Shown: one piece after another, positions 55,801 through 64,000 of the stretch
How positions within the stretch are numbered: the stretch's first letter is position 1
Layout: the number at the start of each line of letters is the position of its first letter
Assembly: GCF_003286085.1 (NCBI RefSeq)
Contig: NW_020825366.1
Coordinates: forward strand, 372,001 to 436,000
DNA from: Drosophila persimilis
Lineage: Eukaryota; Arthropoda; Insecta; Diptera; Drosophilidae
Direction: 5' to 3'
DNA length: 64,000 bases
Program-made: the position numbers and the translations under genes
The notes under the pieces: generated by a model
What the model was told of the DNA's origin: nothing
What the model saw: the letters and a program-made list of their open reading frames with translations, nothing else
Database searches by the model: none

Positions 55801-57939
55801 TTGGACACATCTCTGCCACTGCATTGGATTAAATGACAAATGCATATCACTCGCATGCCACAACAAAAATGAACAACGGACGCTGCAGCCATCAAAGCCA
55901 TTAAATAAAACATAAACACACACAAACATCCATTACACTTGGGCGGCCGGACCTGTGCCGTTCGAGTAGATGCGTGTCGTGTCCGCCATCGTCCTTAGTT
56001 GGTGGCCGGATCCAGTGCCATGGCATTCAGAGTGCCCTATGGTCCTGGAAAAGGAAAAATCCATCAGCCACACATACGATTTAAAAGGGCTCTCAAAATA
56101 CTTACCGCCAGCCATTCAGACACACACACACACACATCCATTACACTTGGGCGGCCGGACCTGTGCCGTTCGAGTAGGCGTGTCATTGTCCACCATTGCC
56201 CACAGCTGGTGGCCGGACCAGTGCCACTCGCTCTACATTAGGGCCACAATTGCCGACGCACACACACACTCACATCCATTTCACTTTGGCGGCCGGACCT
56301 GTGTCGCCACAGTAATATGTGTGCCGTCTACTCCTGGCTCCCAGCTGGTGGCCGGACCAGTGCCACTGGTTCTCCAAGAGGGCAGCCACAGCCACAACGA
56401 CGACGAGGTGCTAATTGCAGCTACTTCTGACGACTTCGGATGACGCCAATTTCGATGACCAGGGGGGACGACGGGGTCGGCCGGTATGCAACGCAATGTC
56501 TTTACAAGCATTGTGTTTTGCTATGCCGGCCGTTGCTTCTTGTCTTCCTTGTAATTATAGAAAAAGATATAGACATTATTTTAAATTGTTATGTTTATTG
56601 TAATATTGTAAACGTAAATCAATTTTACCTGTTTTGTCTCGTCTTTGTTCCAGTGTAGTATCTCTTTTATTACCTGTTTTTCCGTCGTCCTCACTCCAGT
56701 CTACTACTTATCTGTATTGTTATTTCTGCAAGTGCTTGTCTCTTTTTATTTAGTTTAGTGTCTTTCCTCTTATTTTCCAAGCAAAGCACCTGCATTGTTT
56801 ACCTTTTCTCTCTATCTATTCCTCAATTGACTACGTGTTGAAACACTGCACTTTCTGAAGTTTCGATCTCATTTCTTTAACCCCTTCTTCCCCCCCCCCC
56901 CCCCCCCCATTGTTATTATCGTAATTAGTGCGGTTCTCCGACACCCCACTACAAAATTATTACAATCTGTGATAAATCTTCGGCGGCAACGGTGCTGACA
57001 ATTGATTATCGGTTTCGTAATCGACTTTCAAATCAGCATCAGTTGCCGCCACACCCCACCACTACGGCCTAAATTGAGCCAAAAATGCTAGTCTTCGCAT
57101 AAATCAACTACGCCCCCTATAAACTGCCCGCCCACATGTACATGCTACATTCCTAGTCGTCTGCCCTCAGCAGGCGGCAAGGGTAGTAGAGGGGACTGAA
57201 GACCACATACCGCATTACAGCCAACAAAACATCAAGTTGACTAACTCACAGGGGATTGCAAATCAAATTTTAAGTTAGGGAGAATTACAAAGAAAAGACA
57301 GCATACTTTTGAGCGTGGCCCCACTTTACTTTCTTGACTCACACCACACACACACACTTGACACCCTCTTGACAATTCGTACTTTTGGAGCCTTTTGCCC
57401 CGATCGTGGAATGGTCTTGAGTCTGGATCTCTATCCAAATGAAAAGTCGTGTCGTGAACGTTGTGGAGTCGAGTCGTGTTTGAGGTTTAGTCCCTCCGTC
57501 AAAGTGCCGAATATTTTGTCTCTCTCTTTTTCTCTTTTTCCCTTTCCCCCCCTGCTGACTGCGGGCCTAGTCGAGGTTACAAGTGTTTCGTTGCTGCAGT
57601 TTATATGTTTGTAAATTATTGTGCCATCAAATGTACCAGTGTGTTTGAGTGTCGTTTAAAGTTGAATTGTAAAAACAAACAAAAAAAATGTACATATATT
57701 AATATTAAGACATATACTGCCCACAAACTGAAATTAATAAAGCAACGCGCTTGGTTGCTGGCGGCTCATACCCCAGCCTCTCAGCCCCTCCCCAGTTGGA
57801 GCACTGAGAGCCCTCAACCCAAAGCGGGTATATATTGAAAAAAAACAAACTGCGTGAACAATCTGACTTGACAAAAACTCCACTCGCGTCGGTCGAATAA
57901 TTTATTACCAAATCCAACCAAAGCCAATCCAGCGCAGCT
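55801..57939 (+). other. Array unit 3: noncoding region
   Basis: Near-identical to the unit 2 noncoding region, with the same three GGCGGCCGGAC repeats, poly(C) of 19 (56890-56908) and TATA-like box at 57829. GATTTAAAAGGG replaces GATTAAAAAGGG near 56079. Confidence 0.6.
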
Positions 57940-60822
57940 ATGCCACGCGGTTCCACTGCCAGAAGAGGACGACGACGACGAGGACCACACGGCGTCACAG
58001 CCAGGGATCGCCCCAAATCAGCCATTTCCACTACCAGCTCCGACTCTGCCACCTGGTTGGAGGCACTTCCTCCAATTCCTGGACCGGCGCCAGCCACCAT
58101 TACCGGGTATGTGAGGTCCACAAATACCGACACCACCATCACGGCCACGCCGGCCACAAGCCCCATCCCCGACCTGCCCTGCCCCAACAGCTGGGCGGCC
58201 ATTCCCAATCTCACCAGCCAGGAGCAGTTCCAGATCGGCGACTGGGTGGAGGCGGTCCATACCCAGGAACGCCAGCAGCAGCAGCAGCAGAACATCAGCA
58301 GCAGCAGCGGTAGTCGCCGGCTTGAGGCATTGGCGGCGTCGGCAGCGGCAGCGGCGTCAGCCAAAGCACCGCTATGTCAAGCACCGCTATGTCAAGCCAA
58401 GCCAAGCCTAGCGGTACCAAGCGCGCCAATAATTCCGCTTCCCACACTCCAACACACACAGACACGTATCGATGCACCGTATGCCGATGCATCGTGTGGA
58501 GAGAGCCGGAAACAGCAAGGAGCGAGAGAGAGCGCAAAGAGAGAGCGGGTAACGACCTCGTACAGCAGCCTCTGCACGAACAGCAGCCAACAAAAGAGTT
58601 CGAACTCGAACCACAGCCATGGCACAAACCCCGCTCGATCGGCCACAGCAGCGGTTCCAAATGCAATGCACACAGCCAATACCACAACCACAAATACAAT
58701 GATGACATACATCAGCACACAAACAGCGACATCAAACACAAAAACGACAACTACAATTACGTCGGCAGCCAGACGATGCCTGTTAACAGCAATGTTAACA
58801 GGCGGACCCCCCCCCACCACCGCCGCCAGAGGAACATCAGCAGCAGCAAACATATCAACAACAACAACAACATCAGCCATTAGCAACAAACACAGCCAAT
58901 ACCGATAATATCCCATCCACCTCTGCTGCAGCGGCCCGTTCGCCACTGAAGCGCGTCCGCGCCGAGGTGGATGATGATGATGACAGTGATGATATGGTTG
59001 TTGAGTTTGATGACGATGACGACGACGACAATTTTGATGCCAATTATGCATCGGCCAAACGACGACTCCGGGAAAGTAACCAACAGGCAAGCAAATCCCA
59101 TATCCCCCAAATTCATCAGCGGACAATTACACAAAATGCCCCCGCCCCCGCCCCTACCCCTGCCCATGCCACTGCCCCTGCCACTGCCAATGCTCCACTA
59201 GCTCTACCTCACTCACCTGCAAATGCAACTAGTAGCTGCGGCACAGGAACCCACAGCAGCAGCGGCGGCGGCGGCGTTGGGCTGCTCCAGCTGCCCGCAC
59301 CAACCAACGACAATTATTCCCCCCCCCCCCCCCATCATTCTGCCAGCTGTCCCCGACATTTTTCCCATTATGGACAAGCTGCAGAATGACCCGAGGGTGG
59401 GCAAAAGTAGCTATCACACCAAGCTCATCAGCCGCAATGGTGTCCGTATTCAGGCCAGCGACATGGCTACCAGGGATGCCATCATGGCAATCCTGGGCGA
59501 TGGCGGCGGCAACGAGGCGATGACTGGCCACTACACACACCAGCACAAGAGTGACCGTGGGCTACGGATCGTCGTGCGAGATCTCCACCACTCCACAAGC
59601 ACCCAACTAATAAAAAATCAGATGGCCGAATTGGGTTATTCTGTTAAATTTATTAGAGCCATTAAAGCGAGATCCGATGGACAGCCACTCGACCAGTTCG
59701 AGTTGGAGATAGCCCCCAAGCCGGATGAAAGCCACCACGATGTTCTCCAATTAACCCAGCTAGGCAACCAGTTGGTGATCGTTGAGAGGCAAGCCAAGCC
59801 GGTGGACCCAGCCCAGTGCCACAGATGTCAGGCATTCGGGCACACCCGCACTTACTGCAGGCGTTCATTCGTCTGTATGAAGTGTGCGGGTGCCCACGCG
59901 TCCACGGCATGTGCCAAGCCAAGGGCAGACGCCCCTAAATGCGCCAATTGCCAGGGCGCCCACATCAGCGCCTACAAGGGATGTCCGGCATTCAAGGCAG
60001 CAAGGGGCCGCCTTCTGTCCCGCCGAGTGGCCATGCAGGAGTTGCGTCGCAAGCGCAGCTCGCTTCTGCAGCCATTGCCAGAGCAGCAGCCACCACCAGC
60101 AAAAACAACACCAGCCAATCCCTGGCGCGGACAGCAGCAGCAGGCAGCATGGACGCCACTCAATGTCTCCTCTCCTGGGCGACGAAGAGGACAACAACAT
60201 CAGCAGAAGCAGAAGCAGCAGCAGCAGCCAATACAGTTAAAAAAAACAGACGCCTGCTGCCTCTGGCCCACGCACTGGGCGACGACGTCCAGAGCAGCCA
60301 TTGAGCCGTTCCCAGGCACAACAGCAGCAGCTACAGCAGCTGCAACAGCAGCCGCAGCGCGAACAACAACAACAGCGACAGCAGCAGCAGCAGCTTGCCA
60401 ACAACCGCTCCCGGCAGAAGATGAAGCCGAAACGCCAATCTTGCGAGGGATCCTGCAGCCAGGCACTGTTGGAGAATACGCAGAGGATGACGCGATTGGA
60501 AAAGAGGCTGGAAGTGATGATGTCACTACTCACCTCGCTCATCCAATCCCAGGCAGTGACGGCAACTCCAGCAGTTCCAGAAACATCGGAAAATCCACCA
60601 ACAATGGCAGCAGCAACAGTGGTTGCCCCAGCTCCACAGCCACCACAAAAAACGTTAGGGCCAACGCCAGCCGCCATTCCAGAGACGGATCCTGAAACGG
60701 ATGAAGAAAATGATGACGATGAGATGTGGACAGATGACGACTCCATGGATGACATTAAGGCCTACGCCCGCAACATGAGGTACCATCTTGACAACCAGAT
60801 ATCCTGGAACGCTGTGTACTAA
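57940..60822 (+). pseudogene. Array unit 3 gag, frameshifted
   Basis: Identical or nearly so to unit 2 for the first 250 codons, then increasingly divergent. A C-run after GGCGGA has nine C instead of eight (about 58807), shifting the frame; it stops at 58908. A 47-bp deletion near 59300 shifts it again. The knuckle region is open in 59223-60695. Eight A instead of seven at 60239-60246 displace the coiled-coil tail (60301-60822). Shorter Gln, Asn and Pro-Ala tracts and loss of the TTPAHPGRR segment distinguish it. The three knuckles remain intact. Confidence 0.85.
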
Positions 60823-62172
60823 TTGGACACATCTCTGCCACTGCATTGGATTAAATGACAAATGCATATCACTCGCATGCCACAACAAAAATGAACAACG
60901 GACCCTGCCGTCATCAAAGCCATTAAATAAAACATAAACACACACAAGCATCCATTACACTTGGGCGGCCGGACCTGTGCCGTTCGAGTTATGCCATCGC
61001 CATCGTCCTTAGTTGGTGGCCGGATCCAGTGCCATGGCATTCAGAGTGCCCTATGGTCCTGGAAAAGGAAAAATCCATCAGCCACACATACGATTAAAAA
61101 GGGCTCTCAAAATACTTACCGCCAGCCATTCAGACACACACACACAAACATCCATTACACTTGGGCGGCCGGACCTGTGCCGTTCGAGTTATGTGTGTCG
61201 TGTCCGCCATCGTCCTTTGTTGGTGGCCGGACCAGTGCCACTCGCTCTACATCAGGGCCACAATTGCCGACGCACACACACACTCACATCCATTTCACTT
61301 TGGCGGCCGGACCCGTGTCGCCACAGTAATATGTGTGCCGTCTACTCCTGGCTCCCAGCTGGTGGCCGGACCAGTGCCACTGGTTCTCCAAGAGGGCAGC
61401 CACAGCCACAACGACGACGAGGTGCTAATTGCAGCTACTTCTGACGACTTCGGATGACGCCAATTTCGATGACCAGGGGGGACGACGGGGTCTGCCGGTA
61501 TGCAACGCAATGTCTTTACAAGCATTGTGTTTTGCTATGCCGGCCGATGCTTCTTGTCTTCCCTGTAATTATAGAAAAAGATATAGACATTATTTTAAAT
61601 TGTTATGTTTATTGTAATATTGTAAACGTAAATCAATTGTACCTGTATTGTCTCGTCTTTGTTCCAGTGTAGTTTCTCTTTTATTACCTGTTTTTCCGTC
61701 GTCTCCACTCCAGTCTACAACTTATCTGTATTGTTATTTCTGCAAGTGCTTGTCACTTTTTTATTTAGTGTATTTCCTCTTATTTTCCATGCAAAGCACC
61801 TGCATTGTTTACCTTTTCTCTTTATCTATTCCTCAATTGACTACGTGTTGCAACACTGCACTTTCTGAATTTTCGATCTCATTTCTTTAACCCCTTCTTC
61901 CCCCCCCCCCCTCATTGTTATTATCGTAATTAGTGCGGTTCTCCGACACCCCACTACAAAATTATTACAATCTATGATAAATCTTCGGCGGCAACGGTGC
62001 TGACAATTGATTATCGGTTTCGTAATCGACTTTCAAATCAGCATCAGTTGCCGCCACACCCCACCACTACGGCCTAAATTGAGCCAAAAATGCTAGTCTT
62101 CGCATAAATCAACTACGCCCCCTATAAACTGCCCGCCCACATGTACAAGTTACATTCCTAGTCGTCTGCCCT
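60823..62172 (+). other. Noncoding DNA after unit 3 gag
   Basis: Corresponds to the first 1.35 kb of the noncoding region in other units, with the GGCGGCCGGAC repeats and a poly(C) of 12 (61900-61911). It differs by several small changes (GTTATGCC in place of GTAGATGC, and others). Homology to the other units ends abruptly at GTCGTCTGCCCTC (62172). Confidence 0.65.
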
Positions 62173-62934
62173 CCCATCCTTGACAACAGAGCAGCCAATA
62201 CAAAAAGCACAGAGAAACATTAGACATGAGCCATTTGCCGACAACAACACACACAGCCACTAATGCAAACAGCCATTGCAAATTTTCATTGCCTACTTGT
62301 CGGTGCTGCTGCCCTCGGAACACTTTCATCTCACTCAATATTGGGGTGAGTGAAAGTGGAACCGGGGGTGAGAGCACCGGTAAATGACGATCGGCGATCG
62401 GGCACTTCGAGTGGAGAGCATGGGAGTTGGCGGACATATGAGAGTTCCACCATGAACCTCGTCCAGGCCACTCTCATCTCGTCCGCCCGCTCGAGAGGTC
62501 GCGATCATCGGACGTGCCATCACCGTTTTCGTGTCGTTTTGCCGTGTCGCCATCTCCGTGCCCTGTTTTCTTTTTGTGCTGTCTGTCGTGTGCCGTGCCG
62601 TGCTGTGCCGTGCCCCCGCTGACATGACAAAAAGTCCCTTCCCCCCACCGCCACTACTACTACCGACAAGCTTTCTGCTCCCCAATAAATGTGATTAATT
62701 TTAAACGCCAATAAATAACATTAACTTGTAAAAACACAAAAAGTTTAAACACAAACCTAATGATAAACACAAACCTAATGAGAAACACAAACCTAACTAG
62801 AGAAAACTGTGTAAAGAGACAGAAAGTGCCAATAAATACATTAAACACAAACACACACACACACAAGAGACTTTTTAATAAAATAAAGAGAACAAACAGA
62901 CAGCAAATCGCCAACACACAAACCAACAACAACT
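62173..62934 (+). other. Distinct leader of the fourth element
   Basis: Unrelated to the leader of units 1-3. It includes a tandem 18-bp repeat AAACACAAACCTAATGAT in three copies (62747-62800) and A/C-rich DNA with several AATAAA words before the ATG at 62935. No ORF of note. Confidence 0.55.
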
Positions 62935-64000
62935 ATGACGAGAGGAATGGCCAGACGAGGGTCGAATAGACGCCACAGCGACGGCGGCAGAGCGGCCCGC
63001 AGAGGCGCCCTAGCAGCAGCAGCAGCAGCAGCCAACAACACCAACACCAACACAGCCAATAGCAGCAGCAGCAGCAGAGCCCTCGGCGCAGGCGCCAACA
63101 CCAACACCAACGCCCCAGCCAATGCAGAGCGCCGACGCCACAGTCACCCATCGAGTGAGTACCCAGCCATTGCCATGGCCGACATATCCACGGCCACAGC
63201 CACTCCCCCCTCGAGCCCCATCAAATTAACAGCAACAGCAGCGCCAATACAAACCGCTAACCCCGCAACCCCGCCAAATTCCAAAAACCCGCCAAGAAAA
63301 AAGGGAAAGGCCGATAGGACGCCGCTCTCGCTGCCGCTTTTCCCGCCTCTCACGCTCTCGAACATTCAAAACCGTTCGAGAGTAACGGGAGAGGGAGAAG
63401 TCGGAGGAGAGCCGGCAAGCCGACGCGCAGGAGCAGAGCGCCAAAACGGCCAACGGGCAACCACACACACACACACGAACGGATCGAACTCGTTGCGAAT
63501 CGAACTTGGTTCGAGTTCGAGCAACGGGTCGATCCAAGCCATAGCCCAGCCAGCACCTACACAAAGACAAACAGCAACAACTACACAACCACAACCACAA
63601 CCAATCCCACCAACACCGAAACGACGCCGCGCCCTCATCGACAGTGGGAGTGACGATGAGGATGAGGCTGAGAGGAAGCAGGCCAGACGACGGGGCCGCC
63701 ATCACCACCATCACCAGCAGCGACCGCCAATCAAGAGGCCTATTAAAAAGAGGCAAACCATGGAGGAGCTGGAGGCCATTGTCCAGGAGCAGCTGAGGCA
63801 GCACGAGCTGCGGCAGCAACAGCAAAAGCAGCAGAAACGGACAACAAAAACCGCCAACACCAACACAGTTGCCGCTCCTGCCTCTCTGCCGCAATCTGCA
63901 CAGCCAACACATGCCCCTGCCTCTGCCTCTGCCACTACTAATACTAATACTGACAATATCAATGCAAATAATGACGCCAACGCAATTACAAAGACAAACA
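62935..64000 (+). CDS. Partial low-complexity gag-like ORF of a fourth element (open to window end)
   Basis: The frame is open for 355 codons from ATG at 62935 to the last base. It starts MTRGMARRGSNRRHSDGG. The basic Arg-rich N-terminus resembles the ARRGRRRRG start of units 1-3. Ala/Asn/Thr runs, a basic/acidic patch (PKRRRALIDSGSDDEDEAE), a His run and a Gln-rich coiled-coil-like segment (MEELEAIVQEQLRQHELRQQQ, about residues 278-298, label only) follow. No knuckle is reached within the window. By position and composition it is probably the N-terminal half of another Gag, perhaps of a related but distinct element. That is inference. Confidence 0.6.
   Translation, partial: MTRGMARRGSNRRHSDGGRAARRGALAAAAAAANNTNTNTANSSSSSRALGAGANTNTNAPANAERRRHSHPSSEYPAIAMADISTATATPPSSPIKLTATAAPIQTANPATPPNSKNPPRKKGKADRTPLSLPLFPPLTLSNIQNRSRVTGEGEVGGEPASRRAGAERQNGQRATTHTHTNGSNSLRIELGSSSSNGSIQAIAQPAPTQRQTATTTQPQPQPIPPTPKRRRALIDSGSDDEDEAERKQARRRGRHHHHHQQRPPIKRPIKKRQTMEELEAIVQEQLRQHELRQQQQKQQKRTTKTANTNTVAAPASLPQSAQPTHAPASASATTNTNTDNINANNDANAITKTN

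Larger units (their letters stand above)
44378..62172 (+). repeat. Head-to-tail array of gag-only non-LTR-like units
   Basis: The landmark CCTATGGTCCTGG recurs at 44378, 50818, 56036 and 61050. Net unit lengths are about 5.31 kb (after subtracting ISY J), 5.22 kb and 5.01 kb. Each unit has about 2 kb of noncoding DNA and a plus-strand gag ORF. Homology ends at 62172, after which a different leader begins. No RT, endonuclease or integrase frame is present in any unit. Confidence 0.88.

Noticed and set aside
46643..60755. Long minus-strand ORFs rich in Cys, Val or Leu opposite the gag ORFs
   Set aside because: CAG/CAA and GAC triplet repeats keep all frames open; the plus-strand frame alone carries knuckles and is maintained between units.
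44378..62172. Array considered as satellite or rDNA spacer
   Set aside because: Each unit has a long coding frame with conserved knuckles and divergent noncoding parts, and no rRNA sequence is present.

Overview
The window looks like repeat-dense heterochromatin from a Drosophila of the obscura type. The main evidence is eleven near-complete copies, plus one decayed copy, of an ISY/DINE-1-type helentron-like element. These are nested with Ty3/gypsy, 17.6/297-like, mdg1/412-like and BEL/Pao LTR elements and a CR1-like LINE. The only recognisable host gene is a three-exon fragment of an M17 leucyl aminopeptidase of the sperm-protein (S-Lap) kind at 40.7-41.9 kb. Species and chromosome cannot be fixed from sequence alone. 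A Y, neo-Y, dot or pericentric position would all fit.

Layout. 1-3.7 kb: unassigned AT-rich DNA and an inverted pair of ISY elements (A, B). 3.7-5.7 kb: a reverse-strand gag-pol relic, broken by stop codons and cut by ISY B. 5.7-7.8 kb: the integrase C-terminus, broken env and possible LTR of an env-bearing gypsy element. 8.0-18.1 kb: a second reverse-strand gypsy element with deletions in RNase H and integrase. It is split by a nearly complete CR1-like LINE (11.0-15.5 kb, both ORFs open) and by ISY C. 18.2-29.2 kb: a large inverted repeat and tandem duplication built from ISY copies D-I, the 5' end of an mdg1/412-like element (402-bp LTR plus tRNA-Arg-type primer site) and the 5' end of a 17.6-like element. 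29.2-36.5 kb: the rest of that 17.6-like element (gag, pol, env, 707-bp 3' LTR), with ISY K inside env. 37.0-40.2 kb: a 5'-truncated BEL/Pao pol and LTR. 40.2-41.9 kb: decayed ISY and the aminopeptidase exons. 42.0-44.4 kb: a second, 5'-truncated LINE copy.

44.4-64.0 kb: a head-to-tail array on the plus strand. Three units of about 5.0-5.3 kb each have roughly 2 kb of noncoding DNA followed by a long gag-like ORF with a PRE_C2HC region and three CCHC-type knuckles, typical of jockey-clade non-LTR elements. No reverse transcriptase is present. Unit 1 is interrupted by ISY J, unit 2 is intact (1,026 aa) and unit 3 is frameshifted. Beyond the third unit the DNA changes to a new leader and a different low-complexity ORF that stays open to the window edge. 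Gag-only, tandem, head-to-tail organisation recalls the HeT-A/TART/TAHRE telomere elements, so this is the part most worth following up.

Recombination between ISY copies and between array units explains much of the architecture. Mosaic copies (ISY H, ISY D, array unit 2), empty insertion sites for ISY E and J, and an inverted pair centred on ISY F/G record the order of events.
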